Shown here in pieces: positions 1 through 10,153 of a stretch of 64,000 bases of DNA (position 1 is its first letter; each line of letters opens with the position of its first letter). The notes under the pieces are model-generated. The model was not told where the DNA came from and did no database searches. It saw nothing but the letters and a program-made list of their open reading frames with translations. This DNA is from Xanthocytophaga agilis. Lineage in GTDB: Bacteria > Bacteroidota > Bacteroidia > Cytophagales > 172606-1. A program made the position numbers and the translations under genes. The DNA is taken from positions 186,001 through 250,000 of the forward strand of contig NZ_JASJOU010000012.1 in NCBI RefSeq assembly GCF_030068605.1, given 5' to 3'.

Positions 1-2005
1 TCATCAGATTCATCATATGATAATTATGCTCATAGATTTGTCTGAATGAGTTTTCGATAGATTCCAGTGTGTTTTGAGTAATCTTTTTTAATACTCTGTG
101 TTGGTCATCTTTTGAGAGATAAGGAAGAGAAAATAGCTCCGTACCGAAAAACTGATCCATGGAATGAATGACTTCTCCTATGTGTCCAAGAGAAAAAAGC
201 TCCCGAACGACCCTATGCATTTCCATAAATTCTTCAGAGGGCATATTTTCCCGTGCATGGGCAATAATTGTTTGCTGGCCCAGATATAATACGGCAAAGC
301 TCACTACACTTTCTTCCATTGTCAGTGTAGAGATTACTTTTGTTATTCCAAGTGCTAGCTTCTGAAGTCCAGCTTCCAGCCGATCGTATACTTCACTTTC
401 AAAAATATAACTGTTAGCAGTTTGATGATCTGGCTCCTCTTCAAAAAGGGAAATGATAGCTTGCTGTGCACAAACCCGGGTCATTGTCAGTCGTGCAGGT
501 TTTACTTTTCGTTCATAGATAACTGCTGCATTTCCAAGTTCAGACACATTACTCGGAACTAATAAGAGTTTTTCCAGAAATTTTTGCTCCAATAAGGAAG
601 GTGTATTTTTAGGCTGTATTTCTTCTGCCAACTGGATGGCTCTACTGGCATATTGTAAAATTTGTATAGTCTCAATTCCGGATACTTCATCAAAGAACCA
701 CCCACAACTGGTATACATCAGCATTGCCTGACGCTGCATTTCAAGTAGCTTTACAAATACTATTTTATCTGCCTGACTAGTGTTTGGGCTCAGATGTGTT
801 GTGAGAAACTTGTGTAGTGACTCCTGTGACCGATTGAGAATTACATCAATATATTTGTTCCGGATATCCCAGGGATCTTTGACGAAGGTTGCCATTGCTT
901 TGGTATACAAAGGAATTAATTCATCGCGTAACCAATCAAGTGCTTGTCGTAGTGGCGCTCTCCACTCCTGATTCCATTGAGGATTACCTCCGGAATTACA
1001 TCCACAATTGTTTCGCCACCGTTCTACTCCGTGCACACAACTCCATGAACTGTTCTCAAAGATCTGAACTTCCTGTGTAGGAGGGAATTTATCCAAAAAT
1101 TCGCCGTAGTTAGTAACTCTGGCTAGATTGTGGGTTTCAATATGAGTCATGCAGTAGGCTAGTGCCATGTCTCCATGGCGGTGATGATGTCCATAGCTTT
1201 CACCGTCCGTTGCAATATGTACCATCTGAGCTGATTCCTGATCATGTTCAGGAAATGCCTGTACCAAACGATCTGCAAAATGTTTGCCGTTTTTAAGCAA
1301 ACCTTTGAAGGCTACATCCTGGGATACCAATCCATCATAAAAGAATAGCACAATAGATCTTCCAGAAGGAAGGCGACATAAGTAAGGAATACGAGGATTA
1401 ATTCGATCTCCCGATACATCAGTCCAGTGTTCAGTACCTATAACTCGTACAGATTTGGCCTGGCGAGGTGCCAGTATGGTAAATCTGATATTATTTTCAG
1501 CAAGAATTTCTAGTGTTTTTGTATCAACTGCCGTTTCTGCAAGCCATATGCCCTCAGGCTTTCGCTGAAACCGATACTCGAAATCACGTATACCCCAGAT
1601 TACCTGTGTGCGTTTATCTTCGTCATTGGCTAGAGGCATTATTATATGATTGTATACCTGTGCCAGGGCTGAGCCATGTCCTGAGAAATTATCTAAACTT
1701 TCTTTGTCTGCCTGGAGAATAGCCTGGTAGGCCTCTGGATCTTGTTGCTCCAGCCAAGAAAGTAGGGTAGGGCCAAAGTTGAAACTAATACGTGAGTAAT
1801 TATTAATAATATCTACAATATCCTGATCTTGTCCAAGTATACGGGAGGCTGTATTAGCGGCATAGCACTCATATGTAATGCGTTCATTCCAATCATGGAA
1901 GGGAAATGCGGAATCTTGAGTTTCTATTGCTTCCAGCCAGGGATTTTCACGGGGTGGCTGATAAAAATGGCCATGTATGCAAATGTATTTTTGTTTGTGA
2001 TTCAT
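1..2005 (-). CDS. GH57-type glycosidase with DUF3536, partial
   Basis: The gene starts at the ATG complementary to 2003-2005 and runs off the left edge after 668 open codons. The N-terminus has the GH57 region-1 signature H11-x-H13 followed by Q16-P17. Near residue 157 is GIWLAE, the W-L-x-E pattern that carries the nucleophile glutamate in characterised GH57 enzymes. The later part, rich in helices and containing CGWFFDE, is typical of the DUF3536 region found behind a GH57 domain. GH57 enzymes act on alpha-glucans (amylases, branching enzymes, glucanotransferases). Substrate cannot be read from sequence, but glgB about 3.5 kb away fits glycogen-type metabolism. No signal peptide is seen, so a cytoplasmic location is likely. 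Family call is secure; the catalytic reaction is inferred. Confidence 0.85.
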   Translation of the reverse strand, partial: MNHKQKYICIHGHFYQPPRENPWLEAIETQDSAFPFHDWNERITYECYAANTASRILGQDQDIVDIINNYSRISFNFGPTLLSWLEQQDPEAYQAILQADKESLDNFSGHGSALAQVYNHIIMPLANDEDKRTQVIWGIRDFEYRFQRKPEGIWLAETAVDTKTLEILAENNIRFTILAPRQAKSVRVIGTEHWTDVSGDRINPRIPYLCRLPSGRSIVLFFYDGLVSQDVAFKGLLKNGKHFADRLVQAFPEHDQESAQMVHIATDGESYGHHHRHGDMALAYCMTHIETHNLARVTNYGEFLDKFPPTQEVQIFENSSWSCVHGVERWRNNCGCNSGGNPQWNQEWRAPLRQALDWLRDELIPLYTKAMATFVKDPWDIRNKYIDVILNRSQESLHKFLTTHLSPNTSQADKIVFVKLLEMQRQAMLMYTSCGWFFDEVSGIETIQILQYASRAIQLAEEIQPKNTPSLLEQKFLEKLLLVPSNVSELGNAAVIYERKVKPARLTMTRVCAQQAIISLFEEEPDHQTANSYIFESEVYDRLEAGLQKLALGITKVISTLTMEESVVSFAVLYLGQQTIIAHARENMPSEEFMEMHRVVRELFSLGHIGEVIHSMDQFFGTELFSLPYLSKDDQHRVLKKITQNTLESIENSFRQIYEHNYHMMNLM

Positions 2006-2341
2006 AAATACTATAATTCACTTAATTAGTTTTACAGAAGTCCTATAAAAAAAGCAAAGTAACTGGTATTCTATTTAAAATATTGGCAGAGTTATATTAG
2101 TAAGTTGTTATATCAATTGAAATAAAAAGGCTCTGTCTTGTTGTATTTTATATGTTGGAAAGATTTCATTTGTCAATATATGGTCATTTATAGTAAAAAT
2201 AACAATATGTAGATGCATTTTTGTTATGATGAATGTAGTAAAAAAGTCATATTTAATCAGAAATGATATTGTCTGTACCATTTCAATCATCTACATTCGT
2301 AGTATACTGAACAGGCTTGAAATAGTAATAAATAGGGGTGT
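2006..2341. other. AT-rich divergent intergenic region
   Basis: This gap separates the divergent GH57 gene and the OmpA-like gene. It is very AT-rich. A 60-codon open frame on the minus strand (2108-2290) has the F/I/K/Y composition of random AT-rich DNA and no family resemblance. Promoters for both flanking genes must lie here, but I see no convincing TAnnTTTG match. Confidence 0.5.
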
Positions 2342-3190
2342 ATGTTTAAATTTTTAGTAGGTTTTGTAGTGTTTGCATTATGGTCAGTGTGGGCCAGATC
2401 CATATACATCTGTGAGATAAGACATATGTGTCAGCAAGAGATATTTGTAGATTCTTCATTGGGGACGACTGCTAGTCTCCGGATTAGTCGTCAGGGTGAA
2501 ATTATAAGCGGTGAAGGGCAATTCATGTATAGCCTGGCGAGTAATTATGTGCCTTTTACTGCTGCAAATCGTTTCTTTCTCCAGAAAGTAAGTAAATATA
2601 TAAAGCCTAACTCTTATCTTCTGTTGACAATAGAAGGCAGATATACACGTTCAGAAAAAAATGTACCTGCTGGAATGTATGAAAACCTTGGTTTGGCAAG
2701 AGCTGCTTTGATAAGAGATAGTCTGGTCCAATATTACCAGATTAAAGCAAAACAGATAATTATTACTTCAACATTGGTAGAAGATACAGATCTTGAAGCA
2801 GCTACAGCTCCTGAAGAGCCGGTACGTTTTCTACTAAGTAGAGATACCAAAGAAGATGTTATCCGCTATGAATTTATGAATATGTCATTTGCTGAGAACA
2901 ACTTCAAAAACCATGGTAATGTATTTACACCCAGGCTTCCTTTTATAATTTACACCGATTCGCTAAAAGGATACCTGAAAGCTTATCCGAATAGTTCTGT
3001 GTTTATTTCTACCTATGTAACAAAAGAAAATGGAGGGCAGAAGAAAGCTCAAAGTAGGGCCCAGGCAGTACGAACATATCTGATGAGGACAAAAGGAGTA
3101 GCTGCTCCTATTGTAATTGAGACTCCTGTAATAAACACGAAAAAAACAGATAGGCAAAGTCTTACTGTCCGGATTTCAGAAGTCAGATAG
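2342..3190 (+). CDS. OmpA-like envelope protein, two degenerate domains
   Basis: A protein of 282 residues with a hydrophobic N-terminal segment (about residues 3-20), which is a signal peptide or membrane anchor. Two similar halves follow. Each has a pattern like the OmpA C-terminal peptidoglycan-binding fold: a strand with GRYT or STYV, then a helix resembling LGLARAALIRDSLVQYY in the first half and SRAQAVRTYLMRTKGV in the second. Known OmpA-C domains bind diaminopimelate with conserved Asp and Arg. I see the Arg-containing helix but not a complete binding signature, so binding is uncertain. It is followed after 69 bases by a small membrane-protein gene on the same strand, probably in one transcript. 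Function is unknown beyond a likely envelope role. Confidence 0.6.
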   Translation: MFKFLVGFVVFALWSVWARSIYICEIRHMCQQEIFVDSSLGTTASLRISRQGEIISGEGQFMYSLASNYVPFTAANRFFLQKVSKYIKPNSYLLLTIEGRYTRSEKNVPAGMYENLGLARAALIRDSLVQYYQIKAKQIIITSTLVEDTDLEAATAPEEPVRFLLSRDTKEDVIRYEFMNMSFAENNFKNHGNVFTPRLPFIIYTDSLKGYLKAYPNSSVFISTYVTKENGGQKKAQSRAQAVRTYLMRTKGVAAPIVIETPVINTKKTDRQSLTVRISEVR

Positions 3191-3259
3191 AAAATTGGCA
3201 TCTATTTTGAGTTTTCCTGTTGGTTCTGGCAATTATAGTATAGTACAAAAGTCGTATAT

Positions 3260-3493
3260 ATGGAGATTCCACATATTTTTGATGAGTTTTTTAATGAAAC
3301 CAGTGTCTGGTTTTTGATTTTTATGCTCGTCTCCTTTCTGATAGGCTATGTGACTGCATGGTGGATCTATCGTCTAAGCATGCGGACTATGCGTAAACAA
3401 TTGAGACGGCTGAAAGAAGAAATAATCGAAGGTCGATTACTGGAAAGTAAAAGCTCAGAAGAAACACAAAACCAACATCCTTCAGCACACTAA
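3260..3493 (+). CDS. small single-pass membrane protein
   Basis: A protein of 77 residues. Residues 16-38 form one strong transmembrane helix, followed by a basic amphipathic stretch (RTMRKQLRRLKEEIIEGRLLE) that probably lies on the cytoplasmic side as a short coiled coil, and a polar tail. It follows the OmpA-like gene in the same direction, so the pair could make an inner-membrane plus periplasmic unit; this is inference. The last seven codons and the stop lie inside the hairpin at 3471-3510, so the terminator overlaps the coding sequence. No family recognised. Confidence 0.65.
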   Translation: MEIPHIFDEFFNETSVWFLIFMLVSFLIGYVTAWWIYRLSMRTMRKQLRRLKEEIIEGRLLESKSSEETQNQHPSAH

Positions 3494-3510
3494 TGCTGAA
3501 AGATGTTGGT
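3471..3510. terminator. bidirectional hairpin overlapping a stop codon
   Basis: Arms 3471-3487 and 3494-3510 pair over 17 positions with one central C/A mismatch; the six-base loop contains the TAA stop of the small membrane protein gene. On the minus strand the stem is followed by a T-rich run, so it should best terminate transcripts from glgB, which ends 20 bases away, and it may also serve the plus-strand pair. Confidence 0.75.
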
Positions 3511-3530
3511 TGAACAGGTAATAGAATAGC

Positions 3531-5483
3531 TTATTGTTCTTTTAAAAAGACAACTCCTAAAGGTGGCAGTGTAATTGTGATGGAAAATGGCTTTCCATGA
3601 TGCATGATAAGTTCTGTTGTTGCAGAGTGCCTATTTAATGAATCACTACCTGCATATTCTCTGGCATCACTGTTGAATATTTCTACCCAGGTTCCTTTTT
3701 CCGGTACGCCTATTCGGTAGGATTTATGTGTTTGAGGAGTAAAGTTACAGATAACTGCAATCTTTTCTTTGCCAGAACTATCTTTCCGTAAGAAGCTGAT
3801 CACACTATTATCCGCATCTCCATAATCAAGCCACTCAAATCCATTGGTATCAAACGATAGTTCATATAATGCCTTCTCTGTTTTAAACAAGTGATTGAGT
3901 TGTTTTAACTCATTCATAACTCCCTTATGAAAATCGTATTGGGTCAAGTGCCAGTCTAAACTTCTGTCGTGATTCCATTCTCTTGTTTGGGCAAACTCAT
4001 CTCCCATAAAGAGTAGTTTCATCCCAGGATGGGCAAACATGTATCCATATAATAATCTAAGATTTGCGAACTTTTGCCACTCATCGCCAGGCATCTTATA
4101 AATTAGTGGGTTTTTACCATGTACCACCTCGTCATGAGACAATGGAAGCATAAAGTTTTCATGGAATGCATAAATAATGCTAAAGGTAATTTGCCCTTGG
4201 TGATAACGTCTGTAAAGAGGGTCAGTTGACATGTACTTGAGTGTATCATGCATCCAGCCCATCATCCATTTCATACCAAATCCTAGTCCTCCTGTGTAAA
4301 CCGGACGAGATACGCCTGCGTAGGCTGTAGATTCCTCGGCAATAGTATGTACATCAGGATATTCCTGATAGACAGTAGTATTGAATTCTTGTATCAATGA
4401 AATTGCTTCTAGGTTTTCGCGTCCACCATATTGATTGGGTATCCATTCACCATGATTACGGGAATAATCCAGATAAAGCATAGAGGCTACTGCGTCAACC
4501 CGAAGTCCATCTGCATGATACTTATCAAGCCAGAAAATGGCATTACTGATGAGAAAGGCTCTTACTTCATTTCTACCATAATTAAATATCAGGCTTTTCC
4601 AATCGGGGTGCCAGCCTTTACGGGGGTCTGCATGTTCATATAGATTAGTCCCATCAAAATAGGCAAGCCCATGTTGGTCTTCTGGAAAATGAGAAGGTAC
4701 CCAGTCAAGTATTACACCTATGCCTGCCTGATGGAAGGATTCTATCAGGTGCATAAAATCCTGAGGTGTGCCATAACGACTGCTTGGTGCAAAATATCCC
4801 GTAATCTGATATCCCCACGATCCATAGAATGGGTGCTCCATCACTGGTAAAAACTCGACATGTGTAAAACCAAGTTCTTTCACATACGCAGGCAGTTCAT
4901 CAGCCAGCTCACGATAGCTTAATGAACGGTTACCTTCTTCCGGGCTCCGTTTCCATGATCCCAAATGTACTTCATAGACCGAATAAGGCTGAACCTGTCC
5001 AGCTTTTGCACGGCGTTGCTGTAACCATTCTGTATCATTCCATTGATAGTTGATGTCCCAGATAATAGAAGCTGTATTGGGAGGCGTCTCCCATAACAAT
5101 CCAAATGGATCTCCTTTCTCTACTTCATATCCTTGGTTATGTGAGCGAATAAAATATTTGTATAACTCTCCCTGGCCTATATTAGGGACAAAGCCTTCCC
5201 AGATACCCGAACCATCCCAGCGGGGATATAGTGGGTGAGTGGTTCTGTTCCAGAAATTAAATGTACCTACCAGAGAAACACGTTCAGCATTCGGTGCCCA
5301 TACGGCGAAGTAAGTTCCTTGAACACCATTATGAGTGATTATATGTGCTCCTAATTTTTCATAGAGCTTAAAATGTTTACCAGAGCGGAATAGACTAATA
5401 TCAAAGTCTGTAAATAAGCTTACACCTGAAATAGTATAAATTTCAGTAGAAGTGTAGGCGTCAGATGAATTTTCCAATGACAT
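3531..5483 (-). CDS. glgB: 1,4-alpha-glucan branching enzyme
   Basis: A GH13 enzyme of 650 residues that makes alpha-1,6 branches in glycogen. An N-terminal CBM48-like domain (about 35-125, with GTYFAVWAPNAERVSLVG) precedes the catalytic barrel. Expected catalytic residues are visible: nucleophile D330 in GLRVDAVASM, acid/base E383 in TIAEEST, and the third aspartate in LPLSHDEVVHGK. Length matches the short GlgB class without an extra N-terminal module. The DUF72 gene lies 76 bases upstream on the same strand and may be co-transcribed. The GH57 protein nearby suggests an alpha-glucan neighbourhood, but glgA, glgC and glgP are not in the window. Confidence 0.96.
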   Translation of the reverse strand: MSLENSSDAYTSTEIYTISGVSLFTDFDISLFRSGKHFKLYEKLGAHIITHNGVQGTYFAVWAPNAERVSLVGTFNFWNRTTHPLYPRWDGSGIWEGFVPNIGQGELYKYFIRSHNQGYEVEKGDPFGLLWETPPNTASIIWDINYQWNDTEWLQQRRAKAGQVQPYSVYEVHLGSWKRSPEEGNRSLSYRELADELPAYVKELGFTHVEFLPVMEHPFYGSWGYQITGYFAPSSRYGTPQDFMHLIESFHQAGIGVILDWVPSHFPEDQHGLAYFDGTNLYEHADPRKGWHPDWKSLIFNYGRNEVRAFLISNAIFWLDKYHADGLRVDAVASMLYLDYSRNHGEWIPNQYGGRENLEAISLIQEFNTTVYQEYPDVHTIAEESTAYAGVSRPVYTGGLGFGMKWMMGWMHDTLKYMSTDPLYRRYHQGQITFSIIYAFHENFMLPLSHDEVVHGKNPLIYKMPGDEWQKFANLRLLYGYMFAHPGMKLLFMGDEFAQTREWNHDRSLDWHLTQYDFHKGVMNELKQLNHLFKTEKALYELSFDTNGFEWLDYGDADNSVISFLRKDSSGKEKIAVICNFTPQTHKSYRIGVPEKGTWVEIFNSDAREYAGSDSLNRHSATTELIMHHGKPFSITITLPPLGVVFLKEQ

Positions 5484-5559
5484 AAAAAATAGGATGTAAA
5501 ATGTAGTAGTATGAATAGTATGTGTTCTTCAAAAATTTAAAAAAATCTTGCTCAGTTCT

Positions 5560-6474
5560 TCAAAATAAACTGCCTTGTATTACCTGAGGGAGAGGTGATG
5601 GTCCTTTCACATCCATCTGACAATACTTCTCTAATTGTTTTGTCAGATATACTGCCAGTTCAGGAGCAAGTGTGTTTGGATCAGGTTCATGAACAAAAAA
5701 GTACAATGTATGCAGTCCTTGCTCAAACCAGGATTTTATACGTATCACCCAACTATCAATACGTTCGTAGTCAGTTGGATGTAGCCCATTGCCCACAAAT
5801 CGAATCATAGCAGTTGGAGTTGTGAGATGCATATGTAAGACATCCCTGCGTCCTGCAACATCTGATAGTACAGTACCTATATAGTTTTCCTGTAACATTG
5901 CAAAAGTTTCTGCCACCTCTGGATTGTTCTTAAACCAGTCAGGATGGCGAAACTCAACAGCTAACGGTACTTTTGGGGTAAATGTCTTTACGAAATGTTC
6001 CAGAATATCTGCTTGCTGAGGCGAAAAGTGTGGCGGTAATTGTAAAAAAGAGACTCCCAGCTTTTCGTTCAGTGCTATAATATTTTCTCCAAATACCTGG
6101 ATTGCAGATTCTGTATTTATTAATAACGCTTCATGGCTAATCTGCTGAGGCCATTTAGGGCAAAACTTAAATCCCGGTTCAGATGTCTCATACCAGCGCT
6201 GTATAGTAGTTTTATCAGGAATGCGATAATGGGTTGTATTTAATTCAATAGTATTAAACTGACGCGAGTAGTAATGTAGATAGTCTTTCTCTTTTGCTGT
6301 CAATGGATACCACTTTCCAACCCATTCTTTTGTTGACCATACAGGACATCCTATATAAATTTGGGGTATATGGGCTTCATTTTTTGCCTTATTTAATAAA
6401 GACAAAGTTGCAGTATGATCGATTGGTAATGTAAAATCAACCTTTTCAATAGAAGGAAGTTTACCAAAATCCAT
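5560..6474 (-). CDS. DUF72 domain protein (YecE-like)
   Basis: A protein of 304 residues with the DUF72 TIM-barrel fold. Visible family features are the opening strand IYIGCPVWSTKEWVGKWYP, the FNTIELNTTHYRIP stretch, the FCPKWPQQISHE segment, LGVSFLQLPPHFSP and VEFRHPDWF. Members occur widely in bacteria and archaea; no reaction is established. There is no signal peptide, so it is cytoplasmic. It sits between a hybrid histidine kinase gene and glgB, all on the minus strand. An N-terminal extension of about 37 residues precedes the conserved core, so the start could be slightly internal, though no better ATG is obvious. Confidence 0.88.
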   Translation of the reverse strand: MDFGKLPSIEKVDFTLPIDHTATLSLLNKAKNEAHIPQIYIGCPVWSTKEWVGKWYPLTAKEKDYLHYYSRQFNTIELNTTHYRIPDKTTIQRWYETSEPGFKFCPKWPQQISHEALLINTESAIQVFGENIIALNEKLGVSFLQLPPHFSPQQADILEHFVKTFTPKVPLAVEFRHPDWFKNNPEVAETFAMLQENYIGTVLSDVAGRRDVLHMHLTTPTAMIRFVGNGLHPTDYERIDSWVIRIKSWFEQGLHTLYFFVHEPDPNTLAPELAVYLTKQLEKYCQMDVKGPSPLPQVIQGSLF

Positions 6475-6623
6475 GGTTTTAATGGGTTTGTTTCAATTTT
6501 AAATCAACAAACTGAAAAATATGATGCCAGTAAGGCAAACCAGCAGGTTGTTGATTAGGGAGCCAGTTTCTCCTGATACATAGATAGATGAAAGTCCCTT
6601 TGTTTACAACTATTTACCCAAGT

Positions 6624-9554
6624 TTAGATGATTTTAGTCAACATTAGCTTTTCTTCTAGCTCCTGACTCAGCATATCACAATATGACTGAACCCGTTCTA
6701 TTGTGCGTCTTATTATTTTACTATCACTTATCGGATTTTCAACTAACCTCATTCCAAACATAATTTCTTCCTTTATCCCTGTAACTTCCAGAAACGTGAA
6801 AGGTGGTTCAATATAATTAAGAATAAAACGAAGCTGACCCAGATCTGCTGCCAGCAAGGTAGTTTCGTAATCTACTTTCAGTTGTTTGAACAGCCGTATA
6901 TAAGAATGAGTTAACAAGCTTCTATATTCTACATTGTCTTCAGTCAGGTTTACTATTTTCTGATAGTTTAATGTAGGTCTATATGCCGATATGGGAGTTG
7001 TAATAACTGTTTCCTGAATGGCAATTGGTGGATTTTCTGTAAAATCGGAGTACTTGGAAAGTTTGGAGAAAAGATCTTCAGGCTGAAACGGTTTTAATAC
7101 ATAATCATTCATTCCTGCTTCCTGGATTTTATCTTTAACCTCAGAGATTGGCGCTGCTGTCATGGCTAGTACGGGTGCCTGGCTATATTGTCTTATCTGA
7201 CGTGTTGCTTCATAACCATCCATTTCAGGCATTTGCAGATCCATTAGAATTAAATCATATTGTTCAGCTTTTACTTTTTCCAAGGCAGCTCTTCCATCTT
7301 CTGCATAATCATAAACCATATCCCATCTTTCCAGAAATTTGGCTGTCACCATACGATTAATGTCATTGTCTTCTACTATCAGAATACGTATTCCATTTAA
7401 TGACTGAGGTCCGGGTATAGTAATAGATGGTATTGAAGGCAATGGTAATAGCTTCTGAGAGACAGATTTTTTCAATCGCAAAGTGAAATAAAATCCGGAA
7501 CCAGAACCCACTTTACTCTTTACATAAATTATGCTGTTCTGCATTTCCAGCAATCGTTTGGTAATAGTAAGTCCAAGACCAGTGCCACCATATTTTCGGG
7601 TTGTATCTGTGCTGGCTTGTGTAAAACTTTCAAAGATAACATCCAGCTTATCTTTAGGAATTCCAATACCCGAATCTTCAACAGAGAAATTAATATCTAC
7701 AAAATTCTTCTCTTCATAATTGATCTTTGCTTCAAGCTTCACCCATCCTTTTTCTGTGAACTTAACTGCGTTACTAATCAGGTTGTTAAGCACCTGAGCC
7801 AGACGAACTGGATCTCCCGATAACAGGGTAGGAATTGCAGAGTCTATTTCGCAGATAAACTGAAGATTTTTTTCAGATGCACTGTATAAATGTGTTTGCT
7901 GTACACGGTTAATCGCTTCCCGAAAATTAAACTCAATCTCCTCAAACTCGATTCTTCCAGCCTCTATTTTATTCAGATCCAGTATATCATTAACCAGGAG
8001 GAGAAGGTTTTCAGCAGAGAATTGCAATATCTCCAGATTTTCTATCTGCTCTGCTCTTGGATCATCCTGCAGGAGATAATGAGACATACCCAAAATAGCA
8101 TTGATAGGGGTGCGTATCTCATGACTCATGGTTGCGAGAAACTGTTCTTTGGCTATAGATGCCTGTTCTGCCTGATTCTTTGCCTTGATAAGTTCTATTT
8201 CCCGTAATTTTCTTTCTGTGATATCCTGAATAGTGCCTACAATCCGACGGGGTTTGGCATTGAGCCCAAAAACAATTTTACCTATCAGTTGGATATAAAT
8301 CAAGCTGCCACTGTCTGCTTGGGTAGCTCTGTATTCCATTCTGAGAGTATCTGCTTCTGGTGTTGCCTGTTCCAGCATTTCCTGCAGAGTTAGGCTGTAG
8401 CCAGGTTGCATACGTTCTTGGAAGAGTGAAAACGTAAAGGGTTGCCCTGGTGCCAGATCAAATATTCTGTAAGTCTCTTCAGATACTTCACCTTGTTGAG
8501 TATGTAAATCAAACTCAAAGCTGCCTATTCGTGCCAGATTCTGAGCTTCACGTAAGGCAGCCTCTTTTTTACGAAGTTTTACATTGGCAATTCGTTTTTC
8601 AGTAACATCGGTGATACGAATTAAATAGAGAGACTTTCGCTTTATACTGATCCAAGTAATACCTACATCTCCCCAAAAAACCTTTCTGCTAGCTGTGATA
8701 AATTCACGTTCCTGTACCCAACGCCTGGAACGTCTTAATGTATTTAAGATTTCCTGTCTTTCTTTTAAAGTAAACGGCTTCTTTTGAAATAGGTTGCTAT
8801 CTTTTCCTATCAGTTGTCCTTTATCTGATAAGTCAAACAATGTAATGGCTTTCTGATTACATGCCTGTATTTCGTTGGTCCTTGGATCGACTAAAGCAAT
8901 GGCATCATAGGAATTCTCAAATATCGCCTCTAATTGTTGTTGTGCAGTAACAGCAGATTCCTGTTCTCGTATAGTTAACGTATTAAAATAGAAAGCAAAT
9001 AATAGAGAAAGCGATATGCTGATAATCAAAGACAGGTAATACATAAAGTGCAGAAGCTTGGGAGACAACTCCTGCACAACGAATAAAGAGTAGTTTGTAA
9101 ACTCAAGTACAACGATGCATGAGAGCGGTACTGCCAGACCTAGTATAAGAAATAAACCTCTCTTATGCAGGTTGTAAAATAGCATAACCCCCAATAAGGC
9201 TGCATAATACAACAAATGAAATCCGCTTTCATATCCGAGAGAAGAGGCTGTAAAAAATATGTTGGCATTGATCACAAGAAAAAGAACTGCCTTTGAGACA
9301 CGATAAAACCACCACTGTGCTTCTCCCAGAAAGTTCAGCCCTATAGAGGCTAATAAAACTATAAAGGTGACATATTCAGTTATAAAGAGACTACTAATGG
9401 ATAAGATGTAATAGAGAACAGCCAGAGGAATAGTAAATATCGCCGCTGTTACACTAATTTGGTTAGTGAGAATTACACTTTTGTAATGTTTGGGTGAAAG
9501 TTTGTCGTGTGCTCCTTGTTGTGAAACAAACTCCCAGATGGCGACAAGCGTCAT
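6624..9554 (-). CDS. hybrid sensor histidine kinase with degenerate HPt
   Basis: A protein of 976 residues. About six transmembrane helices lie in residues 28-190, followed by two PAS-type sensor regions (about 205-325 and 335-455). The HisKA domain has phospho-acceptor H478 in [12 protein letters not shown]. The HATPase domain (about 570-695) has the N box [16 protein letters not shown] and GGTGLGL. The receiver domain (about 722-835) has phospho-acceptor D772 in LILMDLQMP and the KPF lysine. The last 110 residues resemble an HPt helical bundle, but the expected histidine position is N913 in [12 protein letters not shown]. Phosphorelay out of the receiver through this tail is therefore unlikely unless another HPt is used. 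No partner regulator gene is adjacent, so targets are unknown. Confidence 0.93.
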   Translation of the reverse strand: MTLVAIWEFVSQQGAHDKLSPKHYKSVILTNQISVTAAIFTIPLAVLYYILSISSLFITEYVTFIVLLASIGLNFLGEAQWWFYRVSKAVLFLVINANIFFTASSLGYESGFHLLYYAALLGVMLFYNLHKRGLFLILGLAVPLSCIVVLEFTNYSLFVVQELSPKLLHFMYYLSLIISISLSLLFAFYFNTLTIREQESAVTAQQQLEAIFENSYDAIALVDPRTNEIQACNQKAITLFDLSDKGQLIGKDSNLFQKKPFTLKERQEILNTLRRSRRWVQEREFITASRKVFWGDVGITWISIKRKSLYLIRITDVTEKRIANVKLRKKEAALREAQNLARIGSFEFDLHTQQGEVSEETYRIFDLAPGQPFTFSLFQERMQPGYSLTLQEMLEQATPEADTLRMEYRATQADSGSLIYIQLIGKIVFGLNAKPRRIVGTIQDITERKLREIELIKAKNQAEQASIAKEQFLATMSHEIRTPINAILGMSHYLLQDDPRAEQIENLEILQFSAENLLLLVNDILDLNKIEAGRIEFEEIEFNFREAINRVQQTHLYSASEKNLQFICEIDSAIPTLLSGDPVRLAQVLNNLISNAVKFTEKGWVKLEAKINYEEKNFVDINFSVEDSGIGIPKDKLDVIFESFTQASTDTTRKYGGTGLGLTITKRLLEMQNSIIYVKSKVGSGSGFYFTLRLKKSVSQKLLPLPSIPSITIPGPQSLNGIRILIVEDNDINRMVTAKFLERWDMVYDYAEDGRAALEKVKAEQYDLILMDLQMPEMDGYEATRQIRQYSQAPVLAMTAAPISEVKDKIQEAGMNDYVLKPFQPEDLFSKLSKYSDFTENPPIAIQETVITTPISAYRPTLNYQKIVNLTEDNVEYRSLLTHSYIRLFKQLKVDYETTLLAADLGQLRFILNYIEPPFTFLEVTGIKEEIMFGMRLVENPISDSKIIRRTIERVQSYCDMLSQELEEKLMLTKII

Positions 9555-9865
9555 ATGGATACAGGTTGCTGTAAAAATACCAGGACTTTATTAAATTTAT
9601 AAAAAACACAAAAGGCTAATGGACTCGCTGGTAGTTTTGTGTTATTGCTAATATATTGTATGCAGTGTTATGTCCTCTGCAAAGCTCCTTTTCCACAAAT
9701 TGGTAAGCTCGCTATCTTCATTTGTTGGCTTTGATCTCAGAAAGATAAATAAATCACGCCTCAGTTTATAAAATAGAACCTGTTTAGATAGGAAACTTTA
9801 CAAAAGTAGGCAATAAAACATGTTAGAGAAAGCTTGTTTTTTACTATTGTAGTTCTTGATCAACT
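9555..9865. other. intergenic, no gene seen
   Basis: A 311-base gap between two minus-strand genes. It should hold the promoter of the hybrid kinase gene and the 3' end of the HNH transcript is on its left side. I see no open frame with protein-like composition, no RNA gene and no strong hairpin. Confidence 0.4.
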
Positions 9866-10153
9866 TTATTTTCTGCGACGTTTGCTTTTATTGGTAATTT
9901 GTTCAATCCTGGTATTCCTGATCCATTGTAAATAATCATGTAATCTTTCAGAAGAACGTAACGCCTGGATAGTATGAAAGTTTTTTTTCAGCTCCTTATT
10001 GCTAAACAGATTATGTATTGTAGAGTGACAGGGTTGACAGAGAGGAACCGTTTCTGTATATCTACCTCCTTCCTCTTTAGGTACTAAATGATGTAAAGTG
10101 ACCTTGCTTACTTTCCGTTCACATAATGCACATATTTTTTCTGTGTTTGACAT
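9866..10153 (-). CDS. small HNH endonuclease family protein
   Basis: A protein of 95 residues. A zinc-ribbon type HNH core is clear: CALCERK, then HHLVPKEEGG, then CQPCHSTIH. Two CxxC pairs would bind structural zinc; the HH pair and the final histidine would form the beta-beta-alpha metal site. The C-terminus is basic (KSKRRRK), suitable for DNA contact. HNH proteins of this size range from restriction nucleases to housekeeping repair factors. No methyltransferase or mobile-element gene is nearby, so the role is open. Confidence 0.85.
   Translation of the reverse strand: MSNTEKICALCERKVSKVTLHHLVPKEEGGRYTETVPLCQPCHSTIHNLFSNKELKKNFHTIQALRSSERLHDYLQWIRNTRIEQITNKSKRRRK

Noticed and set aside
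780-1722. Several plus-strand open frames of 60-70 codons
   Set aside because: They lie antisense within the continuous minus-strand GH57/DUF3536 gene, whose frame has clear family motifs.
2108-2290. 60-codon open frame in the GH57/OmpA-like gap
   Set aside because: AT-driven composition, no family signs, and position in a divergent promoter region.
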